Assembly (NCBI GenBank): GCA_014281115.1 | Contig: JACONQ010000017.1 | Span: 248,001 to 312,000 of the forward strand | Direction of reading: 5' to 3' | Length of the DNA stretch: 64,000 bases | DNA from: Laburnicola sp. R22_1 | Taxonomy: Eukaryota; Ascomycota; Dothideomycetes; Pleosporales; Didymosphaeriaceae | Shown here: in pieces, positions 39,689-52,408 of the stretch | Numbering within the stretch: position 1 is the first letter of the stretch | How the letters are laid out: every line of letters starts with the position of its first letter | The notes under the pieces: generated by a model | The model's input: only the letters and a program-made list of their open reading frames with translations | Database searches by the model: none | What the model was told of the DNA's origin: nothing | Made by a program: the position numbers and the translations under genes

Positions 39689-40528
39689 TGTGAGGAATGC
39701 TGGAAGGTTCGTGGCCTGCGAAAGGAGTGTCTGATTTGACTTGAAACGAGAGTAGAGCTCACAAGACGATCCAATTGAGTCGCCAGAAAGAACTGCCAGC
39801 AACAGAGACAAGCACATGACAACAGAACGAGCAGGATGATGGAACTGCGCCGGTATCTAAATACCCCATGCCCCTCCATCGTCATCATCCTTCCCCCAAG
39901 CAATCCTCCCCGCACGACTATCAACAACACTGACTTTAGCCGGCGCAACTAGTCCGGAGAGTTCGAGGCTACATTCGAGCCTCGACAGAGCTCCTCGGAG
40001 CCCATTGCAACTTCGCGTCTATAATGCACGTCGAGTGCAACCACGATAGATGTATCTGCAGGGTTGATAGCCGGGGACATTCGACATAAGCGGCAGAGTG
40101 CGTTCGGCTCGCGTTCCTACCACCAGGGGAGGTGCATATCCGAGTCGTTCAAAATAACCGTGCGTCGGAACTGATGATAGCGGTGAGGTGTTTGGAGTTC
40201 TACTAGAGGTATTTGGCCCAGTGCGATGACGAGTTGGGAGATTATAATAAGCTCGTGAGCATGGAGATCAGCTGTCACATCTTTGCTGTCGTGAGGGTAA
40301 TACATCCATCGCAAATAAGGAGGAAGAAATATGAGGCGGCTTGGAGATGGGAGGAAGGAACTACTATGTGCTTAGTCATCTCAAGCGCACGTGCGAACCG
40401 TGTGGCGGGACGGTGACGCAGATCAACGACCCACACCCGCTCTCGAGTCATAAACACTTTTTCAAACTTCACGGGCTCAACCAGCCACCTTCCGCCGGCC
40501 TGAATAACTCTCTAACATCGCAATCACC
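39689..40528. promoter_or_regulatory. Divergent promoter of the GH27 and CCDC124 genes
   Basis: 840 bp between divergent starts. A short palindrome-like ATTCGAGCCTCGACAGAGCTCC occurs near 39970. I see no other clear element and no gene. Confidence 0.45.
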
Positions 40529-41220
40529 ATGGCTCCTAAGAAGAGCGGAGAGGGTTCCAAAAAGGCCCAGGGCCAGGCGCGCAAGGCAGAGGCAGCGGCA
40601 GGCAAGCAAGCCCAGAAAGAACGAGAGGCGGAGAAGGCGGAGGCACAGAAATGGGATCAAGGGTCCAAGTCAAACTCCAAGGCGTACGTCAAAGACACCT
40701 AATCTCGCGATCACGAGGCTTACTATGGTGCAGTGAAATCGCCGCCGCTAAGAAAGAAGAAGCCGCTCGCAAGAAGGCAGAGAAGGATGCCCTGCTGAAG
40801 GAAGAAGAGGCCTCGCTACCCGCCAAGCCGAAGGGAGCGGGCACCAAGAAGGCCGAGAAGAGGCCAGGGCGAGGTATCGACTCCGCCCTGGGTTCTCTCA
40901 ACGCAACCGGCATCGACAACGCGCTCGATGCCCTCAGTCTCACCAACAAAGACAACGATAAGATCGACCGACATCCGGAGAGGAGGTTCAAGGCCGCCTA
41001 CGCAGCGTTCGAGGAGCGGAGGCTGGACGAAATGAAGGACGACAAGGGCTTGCGGCGGCAGCAGAAGATCGATCAGATCCGGAAAGAGTTCGAGAGGCAC
41101 CCAGACAATCCGTTCAACCAGGTGGCGGCGACCTACAACATGTCCAAAGAAGAAATTGCTGAGCTGAAGGAGAGCGAGAGGGCCAAGAAGGAGAAGAGAC
41201 TCGCCGGTGCATCGAGCTGA
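40529..41220 (+). CDS. CCDC124 / DUF1014-family protein
   Basis: Two exons (40529-40683, 40734-41220) encode 213 residues, a typical length. The N-terminus is Lys/Ala/Glu-rich with M-A-P-K-K-S-G. The middle carries G-I-D-S-A-L-G-S-L-N and a conserved C-terminal block H-P-E-R-R-F-K-A-A-Y-A-A-F-E-E-R-R, then N-P-F-N-Q-V-A-A-T-Y-N. Animal CCDC124 and yeast Lso2, which share the N-terminal helix, bind ribosomes and help recovery from dormancy. That this protein does the same is inference from family membership. Expression is probably constitutive. Confidence 0.92.
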
Positions 41221-42374
41221 ACAGCTGTTGGTTTGCGATGACTTCATTCTTGGGTTTTAGTGATATGGTTGGTGTTTACGGATAGACTTGAGGATAGGCT
41301 CGTAAGGCGTAACACGCAATGGGTCTGAGTGCAGCTTGACTGCATGAACAGGCTTGAAATAGCATTTGGAAATATTTACGCTGTGGTAACTGTCGCCAAG
41401 GCCACATGTTGTACAAAAGCGGCAGTGCACGTTTTGCTGTAAGGCTGCAGGGCGCCGAGCCCGAAAGGGCTGAAGAACACGAGAACGACTCGGATGTCTC
41501 ACAGTACAATGTGCATCGTGGCCACACCGCTCAGGGGTCGTTGAAGTGTGACGGCGGCGTATTGCTCGACACTACTGTCTATGGCTGACACCAAGGTTTG
41601 CTGAACTTGGATGATAGACATGCCACTTGTTGTACCGGTAGCTTGGGGGGCTGGTACCTAGTCTCCCCAAGACCCCCCGAGATGCTCATCTCTCCATGTC
41701 CTCTTGGTCGTGGGGTGGCTGAGCCGGGGGGCAATCTCTAATAAGCTCGCCGTTCCGGATTATGCCGCGCCCGCCCTTGCCTGCATTGGGCAGTCCGGCG
41801 CCTGGCGTGGCGCAGAGGTCGAGAAGAAACAGAACAATTAACAAATCAATGAGGACGTGTTGGCGGCTCCACAGTCTTGGGGATGCGAAACGAAACACGA
41901 AGTCTCACCCTCTCCACAGCGATGATTTGCAGAAAGGCGGCGTGTATACGATAGCTGGCGCCTCCCTGTGCGCACCGCAGAGATTGGGAGGCTGTGGTCA
42001 GAGTGAAGGACTCCGGGCCGGACTGTTGGCGAGGCTTATGTGCACCGGGCCGCTGCCTGAAACGGCCATGGCAGGTGCAGCCAAGCGCTTGATTGGCCGC
42101 CGGTCAGTCTATTTCACAAGTGTTGCTGTTTCAAAACTGCGCTTGCCCATCTCGGCAGGCCCGGCAGGCTCAACAGGGTCCAGGGGGCAGGCGCGCGCAA
42201 GAGCCTCGCAGGCCAGTGAATGCTCGAGCCAGGCCAACGCCGCGGCGACCTTTTATTGAATGCGCCCTCCGCATTCACCCATGCCACTGCCCCTGCTCGT
42301 TCCCTTTGCTTCATAGAAGCCCACACTCTTTACTGCTTTGCTTCTCTGCGTATTTTCTTTTCTAGTATTCAACC
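41221..42374. other. Spacer and GH76 promoter
   Basis: 1.15 kb without a convincing gene. A hydrophobic 70-codon frame on the minus strand (41686-41898) begins with GTG rather than ATG and is rejected. A CT-rich tract just upstream of 42375 is typical of strong fungal promoters. Confidence 0.5.
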
Positions 42375-44289
42375 ATGAGGTCCTTTCTAACCACCGGAGC
42401 TGCGCTCCTTCCTTTGGCTGCGACTGTGTCCGCGATCGCCCTGAACATGGACGACGATGCGTCCGTCAAGCACGCCGTCAAGCAGTACGCGAATGGCTTG
42501 ATGTCATACTACAAGGGCAATGCCTCCGGCCTGCCGGCCGAAGAGGTTGGCTACATGCCGAAACCCCACTACTGGTGGGAATCGGGTGCGCTCTGGGGAG
42601 CCATGGTCGAGTACACGGACATTGTTGGCGACGAGTCCTACGTGAAGACAATCCAGCAGGGACTGTCTGCCAACTATGGTCCAGAAAACAACTTCATCCT
42701 GGACTACAAGAGGGATCAGACAGTATGGACAGTGTGCAGCTTCTGCGGCTTAGAGACTAACGACATCGCAGGGCAATGACGACCAGGCCTTTTGGTGTCT
42801 CGCGACCATGTCGGCGGCCGAGTATGGATTCCCGGAGCCCGAGGGCGCATCGGCAAGCTACCTCCAAGTCAGCAAGAACTGCTTCAACAACATCGTGTCT
42901 CGTTGGGACACTACCTCCTGCGGCGGAGGCTTGAAGTGGCAGATCTACCCGGAGAACGACTACGGGTATAACTACAAAAACTCCATCAGCAACGGTGCTA
43001 CCTTCGCTCTCGGTGCCCGCCTTGCTCGCTTCACTGGTAACCAGACGTACGCGGACTGGGCCGAGAAGATCTACGACTGGGAGAAGAAGGTCGGTCTGAT
43101 CGGCGAGAACTTCGAGGTCTTTGATGGAACCGACGACAAGACTGGCTGCCAGGAGGTTGCCGACAAGACGGAGTGGACTTACAACAACGCCATGATGATC
43201 CACGGCTCCGCGTTCATGGCCGACTACACCAAGGATGACAAGTGGACCCAGCGCACCGAGGGTTTCCTGGAGCGCGCCGCCGTCTTCTTCAAGAACCCCA
43301 AGGATGTCAAGGACGTCATGTTCGAGGTCTGTGAGAACAGCGCCGGCGGCAAGAACTGCAATCTCGACCAACAGACGTTCAAGGCCTACCTCGGACGCTG
43401 GATGGCCAAGACGGCTCTGCTTGTTCCTTCGACCAAGGCCAAGATCACCACATACCTTACCAAGTCCGCAGAGGCTGCAGCCGTAGCCTGCTCTGGCGAT
43501 GGCAATGCTTGCGGTTCAAGGTGGTACACTGGCGGATTCGATGGAGAGACTGGTGTCGGCCAGCAGATGTCCGCTATGGAAGTCACCCAGGCTGTCCTCA
43601 TGATCAAGCAGGGCACTTTGCCGGCCACTGGAGAGTCTGAGCCCGAGTCTGAGCCGAAGCCCTCTTCCCCCGCTGCCCCCAAGCCGAGCTCTACCGCTGC
43701 CGAATCGAGCGCCGCTGCCGAGACAAGTGCTGTCGCTGAGTCCACTGACGCTCCCGAGGCCAGCGAGACGCCCAAGCCTAGCGAGGCTGCCCCCACCGAT
43801 GCTCCTTATGCCACCGAGACCCCTGCTAGCAACTCGACATCTACCTCTGACGGCGTCCCGACCGACATCCCCCAGCTCTCATACTCAAACGGCGTGTATG
43901 CTCCCATCGAGACGCCTGCGCCTGTGAGCACGCCGACGAACAAGCCAGGCAGCCAATTCGGCGAGATTAAGAACTCGACCGCAACGGCGTGCACCTGCAC
44001 GGGAAGAAAGACGATCACCGTCTACGTTTCTCCTCCGACTCCTGACACTCCGCCGCCAGCTGCTCCTCCGATTCCTGACACTCCGCCGCCAGCTGCTCCT
44101 CCGGCCCCTCCGGCGTCAGAGCCAGTCACTCCCCCGTCGTACCCGACCGGCGCGCTCCCTCCCTCGCCCCCGCCGCCTGCCAACAGCAGCGATCCTGAAC
44201 AATTCTTCGGCGCTGCGTCCAACGTCAAGCTGGTCAGTAGCACCATGTTTGCTGCGGCTGCCCTTGCGGCCATGGCAGCTCTTTTGTAG
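42375..44289 (+). CDS. GPI-anchored GH76 enzyme, Dfg5/Dcw1-like
   Basis: Two exons (42375-42722, 42772-44289) encode 621 residues. The signal peptide is residues 1-20. The GH76 (alpha-1,6-mannanase) domain includes Y-W-W-E-S-G-A-L-W-G and the catalytic double Asp in G-N-D-D-Q-A-F-W, formed at the splice junction (residues 119-120). After residue about 420 comes a Ser/Thr/Pro/Ala-rich, probably O-mannosylated stalk with a 33-bp repeat. The C-terminal S-S-T-M-F-A-A-A-A-L-A-A-M-A-A-L-L is a GPI-anchor signal. Dfg5/Dcw1 proteins are thought to cross-link GPI mannoproteins to wall glucan, acting at the plasma membrane and wall. Confidence 0.93.
44032..44097 (+). repeat. 33-bp in-frame repeat in the GH76 stalk
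   Basis: Units at 44032-44064 and 44065-44097 encode P-P-T or P-P-I plus P-D-T-P-P-P-A-A, with a third partial copy after them. The unit differs by one codon. Confidence 0.85.
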
Positions 44290-45162
44290 ATGGCTGCTCC
44301 GTTCGATGGATATAGCTGGGTCAATTTGCGGAGCGGGCCCCTCCTTTCTTTCTCGGGTCCGAGGCGGATCTCTTTTCCTTTGTTCTTTCACGTAGATATT
44401 CCATTCTCCCTGCATAGCGTTTAATTCTCCCGTCCAGCGTGGCCTGCATAGGGGGCGTTTATAGTTTGAGGCTTGGCACAGGGAACGGCTTGCTGCCAGC
44501 AGCGACGGCTCCATAGATAGAAGGCAGCCACAACCAGGAGTCGCAACGACTCTGAATAGTAACTTATTCCGTTCACGTAGCTTCGATATGCAAGACGGTG
44601 GTGTGTGTTGATAGTGCTCATCTATAATGCTGTGGTATGCATACAGGGCTCTCGCCTCGAGAAACCGAAGGCTTGGCCCCTGGTTCGGATGGGACCAGCC
44701 GATGGCAGCTTGCCCCGCCAAAGCCACAACCCCGGCCATGTGTCGCAATGGCTTCGCATCGAATTCCTGCCGCCCTCTCCACACACGCGGAGCTGCAGCG
44801 CCTCAACACCCAGATAACTGCCTCGAGCCAGCACACTCGTTACCCGGCCCTCGGCTATCTTTACAAAGAATCCATTCTAGGCTAGACCGGCACGGCGATA
44901 CGGCGGGATAGCATGGCCTGATGGATTGCCGTCGACAGTAGATGAGACAGCTCGTGAAGGTGCATACCCTCTAGGCAGAGATAGGTGAGGCCTAAGAGAA
45001 TACCTAAATGGCTGACGAGGCCCAGGCGGAATCTAGTGCCCAGCTCCGTGCCCGCGCGCGTACCGACTCCGACAGCGTCCGCAGTCTTCGACCACATTCT
45101 TTCGACGGTCCAACCTTCGTTCACCTGTCGAGTAGAGCCATCCCAGAGCGGCAGCGTACAAC
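44290..45162. other. Spacer and acyltransferase leader
   Basis: 870 bp contain no gene. A possible upstream frame (45008-45196) starts M-A-D-E-A-Q and overlaps the acyltransferase start in a different frame. It could act as an upstream reading frame, but that is inference. Confidence 0.45.
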
Positions 45163-47595
45163 ATGGCGCCCAGGAAGAAGGAGATTGGGCATATGAACAA
45201 ATATGTCTACGATGCATTCTTGTGGACATTTTCCGTGCTGGTAGAGCTCTTCTTCCGCGAAGTGCACCCCAGAGGGAGCTGGAAGGTGCCCAAGGAAGGA
45301 CCGGTGCTATTCGTGTGCGCGCCTCACGCAAACCAGGTATGCCATAATCCAACTCCGTCCCCGAAAACTTGCTAACAGTGGCAGTTCGTTGACCCTCTGA
45401 TCTTGATGCGCGTAGTCAAGAGAGAATCCGACCGTCGCATCCACGTCTTGACAGCCGAGAAATCGATGAAGCGCAAGTTTATTGGCACCATGGCGGCGGC
45501 TTCAGGAGCTGTACCTGTAGGGAGGGCAATGGATCTCACCAAGTCGGCCCCGGGGAAGATATACCTTCCGGATCCCATCAATGACGGGTGTCTGGTCCGT
45601 GGCGTAGGTACGAACTTCGAGACCAAGGACTTCCAAATTGGAGGGTCGTTGGTGCTGCCCAAGGTCAACAATGTGGCTGCGACGGCCGAAATACTGGAGA
45701 TCAAGGGTCCGGAGGAGATCAGACTCAAGCGTCCTTTCAAGGGCGGGATCGCGATGCAGCAGTTGACGGGCCGGAACGACATGACTGAGGATGGCACCTT
45801 TATCGGCGGCGCCTCAGCTCAGACCGGGCCTGCACCAGGCTACGAAGGGATCGAGTTTTCAGTCGCGCCAAAACTTAACCAGACCGAGGTTTACGATGCC
45901 GTCCATGCGGTGCTGCACCGTGGAGGCACCATTGCTATTTTCCCTGAAGGAGGTAGTCACGACCGGACGGATCTTCTACCCATCAAAGGTATGTCGCCAT
46001 TGTTGACGGCAAGCTAGTTAGCTAACAACATGCAGCCGGCGTTGCCATCATGGCGTTGGGGACCGTAGCCACGAAGCCGGACTGCAACCTGAAAATCATC
46101 CCCGTCGGCATGAACTACTTCCATGCCCACAAGTTCCGCTCAAGGGCCGTCATCGAGTTCGGCACGCCCATCGATGTGCCGATTGAACTCGCGGAACGGT
46201 TCAAGGCTGGCGAAAGACGACAAGCTATTGGGGAGTTGCTAGAGACAGTCCGAGAAGGGCTCGTCTCAGTCACAGTGACAACGCCCGACTACGACACGCT
46301 CATGGTGTGTACTTTCTTCTTTATCAGTGAGCATCTCTAACGCAATATTCCAGTTGATCCAAGCTGTCCGGCGTCTGTACAACCCCAAGGGTACTAAACT
46401 TCCACTACCACGTGTTGTCGAATTGAACCGTCGCCTCATTCAGGGGTACAACAAGTATCAACATGATCCTCGCATTGTAGAGCTGAAGAAAGAAGTCATC
46501 AGCTACAACAAAATGATTATGGCTCTGCGTGTCCGAGACCACCAGGTGCAGTACGCCAGAGTCAGCTTTGTCACCTGCTTTTTCCTTTTCTGGTATCGAG
46601 TTCTCAAGCTGGCCGTCCTTAGCATATTCGTCATTCCTGGGACCTTGCTATTCGGAATTGTCTTTATCTGCTGCAAGGTTTACTCAATCAAGAAGGCGAA
46701 AGAAGCGCTGGCTGCATCCAATGTCAAGGTGCAGGCCAAAGATGTCATGGCCACCTGGAAGTTGCTCGTCGCAATGGCTGTTGCCCCGCTAGTGTACACG
46801 TGGTACATTATACTCGCCACCTGGTTGTACTCGCGGAACCGTTGCTTCGGCTACTTGCCCCCCGGCTTGCCGAAGAAGTTCCTTATCCCCGCTCAGATGG
46901 TCATCTACCCCACGGTTACTTATGCGGCGCTCCGCTTTGGAGAGGTTGCCATGGACATTGTGAGATCACTCGGACCCCTCATCAAGATGATGAACCCTTG
47001 GACGGGCAACGAATTAGCCAAGGCTCAGGCCCGAAGGGAGAAACTGGCTGAACGCATCACGGATATCATCAACACACTCGGGCCAGAGGTGTTCGATGAC
47101 TTCCACTCGAAGCGCATCATCAGCGATCCTTTCACACATTCTCCACCTAGCACCCCGCCCAAGAAATCCGACGCCGACGCCCGAAAAGAAGCCCCACAGC
47201 CAGTCGGAACCTACGATTTCCCCGCCTCTCCCACATCTCCCACGTCGGACCGCGACGGCCACCTCCCCAAGAACGAGTCGTATACCGATCTCACGAACCA
47301 GGACATTTTCAGCACGCGGCCTTCGACGCCCAAGGGGAACCACAGTCGCAAGCCGAGTGGCGGGTTTGGAGGCTTCCAGCTCAAGCCGTTTAGCACCATT
47401 GATGGCAACTTGGAGGAGGTGAGTAGGAGGATTAAGAGCGGGATGCGGAGTCGAGGGGATAGGAGGAGTAGTGTTGAGGCGTGGCAGCATAATGGGGAGG
47501 AGAATAGTGGGCCGAGTACGCCGGGGACGCCGGGGACGCCGAAGAGTGAGGCGGATGAGGGGTTGAGTATGATGAGGAGGAAGAAGCAGATGTGA
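45163..47595 (+). CDS. Glycerol-3-phosphate / dihydroxyacetone-phosphate acyltransferase (Gat1/Sct1-Gpt2 type)
   Basis: Four exons (45163-45336, 45385-45988, 46036-46304, 46354-47595) fit in phase and encode 762 residues. Acyltransferase motifs are C-A-P-H-A-N-Q-F-V-D-P (block I, across the first intron), F-P-E-G-G-S-H-D-R (block III) and I-P-V-G-M-N-Y (block IV). Hydrophobic segments near residues 415-450 and 490-515 and an upstream one near residues 15-30 place it in the ER membrane. It catalyses the first acylation in glycerolipid synthesis. The C-terminal 250 residues are Ser/Pro/Thr-rich with T-P-x-x-P-G-T-P repeats, which suggests regulation by phosphorylation. Confidence 0.93.
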
Positions 47596-48758
47596 GTGGG
47601 TGGGGAGTTGTTGCTTTGCTATGGGTTATGCTCTTTTTTTTTGTGTGTGTGGGAGGCGAAATGGGTGCGTATGTATGTGTGTTTGTGCTTTGGCTTTGGG
47701 TTTTCTTAGGAAGTGGGTGAGTGGTTGGGTGGCTGGGTTACGTACGTGGGCACTAACTGTGGGTGTTTTGAGTAGTTGATTTGTATCTATGGATGTGTTT
47801 TTTTTTGGGGCGCAAGAAACGAAAGTGAGAAAGTGAGTATGCGAGGGGGGGCTTTTTTTCACTTTGTTTGTGATACCAAGGTAGTGGGTCTTGTTTTCGT
47901 TCGTATTTATTTCGTTTCGTTTCGTTTCGTTGCTCTTTGCTTGATTTGATTTGATGCATTCAATCCATTGCTTTACGTCATTCGTATGTTACATTCATTT
48001 CTTTGTACGCGGTTCTTTGGGATGAGGATGGTATGTATGCTTGAACTAGGCTAGTGTAATCGGGTGGAATGGGGTAAGTTGTAAGCAGATGGGTTGGGAA
48101 ATGACAACTTGTCTGATCCCTACTATAGTTCTAGGATACCCGTTTGCTGGCTGAAATGGTGGTTCTTAACACATACACGTGCACTAGGTAGCTAGCCAGT
48201 CTCCTTAATCATGGCACGAATAAGCAGAGTCTGCTACTGGTTTGTTTGTAGTATCGTTGTACTGGGTGGGTTGGGTTGAACTCCCTTCTTCTTCTCCTTT
48301 TCTTTGGTTGGGGCGACTCGTTGTGTGGTTTGGTCGTGGTGGCAATGATTAATACATTGGAGGGTCGGATAGGATGGAGCTGGAACATGATAGTATGCCC
48401 GTGCTGTGGTATGGTATGGTATGGTATGGTATGAAACTGATACCAGTGGAGAAAGACAGAACCGAAATGTATTCGTGTGAGTGTACGGGGAGTGGGTAGA
48501 TAGCTACATGTTCAACGGGGGGTGTTGCTGACATTGACTACCTAGCTAGCTCACTCACGCACAGTCCAGGAGTCCTATAGCCGGACCCCGTGCTATCCAA
48601 GAAAAGTGTCCAAGACACGGTAGTCCGAATCATAGCTCCAACTGAGAGCAATTGTAATAAGACCAGCTCGCTCACTCATGAGCAATCCAGGCATCGTACG
48701 CCCCAAGCCGTCATATCTAAAATAGTACCCAAGACAAGCCTGGTAACCGAAACGAAGC
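47596..48758. other. Low-complexity 3' spacer
   Basis: No gene is seen. It contains T- and G-rich stretches, a TTTCG repeat (four or more units near 47915-47935) and a GGTAT repeat (five units near 48408-48432). It lies between two convergent genes. Confidence 0.6.
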
Positions 48759-49689
48759 TCACTTTTTCACAGAAAATCTGTGCTGTCGCTGGACATAGTT
48801 CGCCTGCAGCAAAATCAGTCAGTCAGTCAGTCAGTAAGTCAGGGCTACGCTCCCAGCGCGTCTCAGCCAGCAAGCATAACCATACAGATAAACGCACCTC
48901 ATCCAATATCTGTAGCTGCCTTTCCTCCCCAGCAACAACCCTCCTCACGCTATCACTCATCTCGCCCTCAAGCACGACCCTGCATCCCTTGGGCAGCCAC
49001 CTCAATATGAAAAAGCAATGGGAAATATCAAAGCCAGGAAACATATCGTTGAAGCGGAGTGTGAGCGTCTTCAGGCCCCAGCAGTAGCGCAGTCCGAGGC
49101 GCACCATGTCTGGAAAGGCGCCTAGGATGTCGCCCCACGTGGGGATGACCAAGAGGATGGATTTGATGTAGGAGCGCGATCGCTGGTGGAGCTGGGCGAG
49201 CGTCTGCACACCCCATTCCAAGCTGAGGGTGAAGTCGTTCTCGGCGTAGAAGATGGGACGCGCTTCTTTGTAGATGAGCGAGCACGTGTGGAGGAGGGCG
49301 ACATTGATGCTGGGGGTGTCCATGGCACGACGTGGCCGGTCCGAGCGTTCGTGCGCTGCATCATCGAGACTTGTAGCAGAGTCGTGGGTCTCATCGTTGT
49401 CGACTTCGCCGTCGTCCTTGTCCTCAGCGGCGGATGATGGTAGGCACAGCAAGTCCAGCAACAACGGCTCGTCTCTGCATAGCGTCCAACGGTAGATATG
49501 CAGCCGTAGCTCAGCAGGTAGTTTGAGCAATGGAAAGACACCTTCTCCAGGCTGCTTTTGGGCCAAGGTGCTGGGCTCCGGTGTGAGTAGGCCGTGGGGC
49601 GTGCCTTTGTGGTCCGAACCCGACTTCTCCATCTTCCTCTTTTTTCTCGGCGTTTGCTCCGTCGCCGACATGTACCTTGCTCCTGCCAT
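48759..49689 (-). CDS. LPAELR-motif (F-box-like / 2EXR-like) fungal protein
   Basis: The N-terminus is basic (R-K-K-R-K). L-L-K-L-P-A-E-L-R-L-H-I-Y-R-W-T-L is the hallmark of a very large group of Pezizomycotina proteins of unknown function with a short F-box-like helix. A later block C-S-L-I-Y-K-E-A-R-P-I-F-Y-A-E-N fits that group. An acidic insert (D-K-D-D-G-E-V-D) separates the two. I favour two exons (48898-49689, 48759-48803) because GTGCGT and TTGCTGCAG frame a 94-nt intron with an (ACTG)n run, giving 278 residues. Without splicing the frame stops at 48823. The start could be 49689 or 49671, because the first ATG lies in a possible leader intron (GTGAGT...CTAAC...GCAG). Confidence 0.75.
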
Positions 49690-50531
49690 TATGTTAGATA
49701 CAATGCCTTCCTTACATGGAGTAGTACTCACAACTTCTTCTGCGAATGGTTCGTGACCGCGTACAAATGCGCTCGACGTCTTGATTCGTTCCCGTGGGAA
49801 GTTGTGGGAAGTTTTGGGTGACCAAGTAGCCGCATTCGACTCGCTAATCGAGAAGCTCGTAGGTGAACATGCCCAAAAGAGAAATACCCAAAGTGGAGAT
49901 GCGATGGACAGCAGGTGGGAAAAGGATGTACCTAGAAGGCTAGCGTGAAGCTAGGATTGCAGCAAGCGACGTCTTGGCCGCTTTAGCTCGATGCGGGATC
50001 GCGTTCCTTCTTCCGTCGACGGTGGATTCATGTCACCGCAAACCGTATCAATCAATTTTACTCTCAAAACCCACTAGATTATCCATGATAAATGCTAATT
50101 TCGCTATAAGCTTTTTGTTTTTGCTTACATTTTACTTGAGAACTATTCCTTGCATCACCCACCCCCATGTGGAATTAAGATTCAATTTTCCTGTCCACAA
50201 TTGGGCATCGAAACCCACTACCATCTATCAAAACGTACAGGGAACTGCATATGGTCACCAAACCCACCATGCTAAAAGCCTGCACAGCCATCGCCCGCTG
50301 AACCAAGCTCAAAATATCTCTACTTGCGAACTAAAAATGAGTTATCCGATGCATTTAATAACGAAAAGAAACCCGTAACCTGGCCGCTCCACTGATCCGT
50401 GAAGCTTTCGGCTACTACACCAACGAGCGTCCGAAATGTAATCAGGCACTGGAATTGCCGTCACAATAGCGAAATATCCTATGTTAGACGTAAGAAATGC
50501 GTAAGGAACCCCTCGATCCTATATGCTGCCC
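49690..50531. other. Spacer
   Basis: About 840 bp, AT-rich between 50040 and 50350, without a recognisable gene. It contains the promoter of the LPAELR-motif gene and the epsin 3' end. Confidence 0.5.
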
Positions 50532-52408
50532 CTATAGATCTATTAGAGGGCCAGGGCCAGGACCGCTGCCTTGCTGCCGATTGCCCTGGGCTCCGCCAAA
50601 AGGGTTTGAACTGCCGTATGGGTTGGCGCCAAATCCTCCAACGGGACCTGTCTGCGCAGGCATCATGCGATTCTGCTGCGGTAGTCCCGTGAATTGAGAA
50701 TTGAGGAAGGGGTTGTTGCCCGTGGCATTGGCGTTGAGCTGGTTCAAGCCCGCACCCGCTGAGTTGACAAAAGTCCCTGGAGCCGTGTGCTGCGCTGGCA
50801 TACGAAGGTTTCCTACGTTTCCAAACGTGTCCTGCCCCTCTCCTGTGGCGAGAAGAGCATTGAGTCTCGCCGCGTTTGGATCCATCTCTCTCTGGGGCTG
50901 GGCTGGTGGCGAGAACGATACAGGAGGGTTGAAGTTGGTATTGTTGAACTGCGTCTGCGTCTTCTGCTCATGCAATGTGTTCAGCGTAGGTTGTCTCTGC
51001 TGCTGCGCAGTCTGGGGTCGGTTCAATGACTGGGCAAAAGGATTGTTCGATCCTGTAGGCTGCGGCATGAGAGACTCTTGAGGCTTGTTGGTCGCCCAAG
51101 GATTGTGACTGCCGGGCTGAAGACTGCTTTGGTCTGACTGTTGCTGCTGTTGGCCAAAGCCGTTGTTGAATTGACCATACGGATTGTTTTGGCTGAAGGC
51201 AGTCTGCTGAGGCTGGATGAATTGCTGCTGCTGTTGACCGAAGGCATCGAATGCGTTTGGTTGCTGTTGTTGCTGCTGCGGCTGCTGTTGGAAACCGTTA
51301 TAGCCGCCATAACCAGTCTGGTAAGCCGTCTGCTGCGGCTGTATACCTGTGGGCTGGGCGTATGCGTTGTTCAAAAAGCCAGTGTTCTGAGGCTGCTGTG
51401 GGTTTTGATCCATGAGATTTCCGAACCAGTCTACTGCGCCCTGCTGCTGGTAGCCCTGGTTGTTGCCTGTCGGTTGATAGGCCGTAGGTTGGGTCGGAGT
51501 GTCACCGAACAAGAGATCTGCGTTGCTCGACTCAAGCTCCTTCCGCCGCAGCTCTTCTTCTTCCTTGCTGAGCTTGATGGCCTTTGCGAGGTCATCATCG
51601 TCGTCGGCCGTGACAGTGCTGCGTTCTCGACGCTTGCGCTCTTCTTCGGCCTCGTTCTTGCTCGCCTCAAGTGCCAACCTCATTTCTAGGTCCTCGTCTG
51701 TCTCCCGATTTTGCCGCCGTCCGTCTCGGCGAGCTCGCGGGTTGTGATCCGAGGGCGAGCCGCCAGAATGGTGGTTGCCTCCGCCGTACTCTTCGATGCC
51801 CGTGACGCGCGACTTCCACGTCTTCCGATCTTGCCGTTCGGCTTGTAACCGCGCTTCATCCATGATCAACGAGGTAAGCTCTTTGGCTGCTATCCGGACT
51901 GCTTCTTGTTAGCAAGCTCCCTCCAGTTGTGAAGGCACACGCACTGTTCTGGCCCACATCCCGCCCGTCTTCGTCGACGTACTGGAACTCGCGCAGAGTC
52001 TTGATGATGTAGATATTTTTCCGCGCCCATGTAACCACCAAGTCGGAGCCCTCGTGCAAGCAGTAGTCCAGCACTTTGAGCGATTTCAGCACATGGCGCC
52101 AATTCTTGCCCTTGTCATTGAGCCGCTTGTCGAGCATGTCCATAACTTGATAAAAATCGGTCGAGCTGGAGTTTGAACAGTCAGCGCATTGGATTCAATA
52201 GTCCCGGTGATTGCCTACTTGTTGTAGGTGACCTGAGCGATCTCAGCCATGTCGGAGCCTACGGGCCCCCATGGGTCGTTGCTGGTCGCTGTTGCTGTCA
52301 GTATCGAATCCGGGCCAGCATTCAGAGCTTCGTACCATTTCGCACTTTCACCTCGACGGCAGAATAGCCCTTGGTGACATTCTTGACACTCCTGACGACC
52401 TTCGACAT
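50532..52408 (-). CDS. Epsin (ENTH-domain endocytic adaptor)
   Basis: Four exons (52336-52408, 52219-52288, 51945-52165, 50532-51898) fit in phase and encode about 576 residues, starting M-S-K-V-V-R-S-V-K-N-V-T-K-G-Y. The ENTH domain (about 12-140) binds phosphoinositides and ends with A-A-K-E-L-T-S-L-I. Ubiquitin-interacting-motif-like helices follow near 190-240 (D-L-E-M-R-L-A-L-E-A-S, D-L-A-K-A-I-K-L-S). The long Gln/Asn-rich tail contains three NPF motifs that bind EH-domain proteins and ends L-I-D-L, a clathrin-box-like sequence. This is the full Ent1/Ent2 layout. It links ubiquitinated cargo and clathrin at the plasma membrane. Confidence 0.95.

Noticed and set aside
41686..41898. Small hydrophobic minus-strand protein
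   Set aside because: Its first codon is GTG and no ATG or splice site supports a start.
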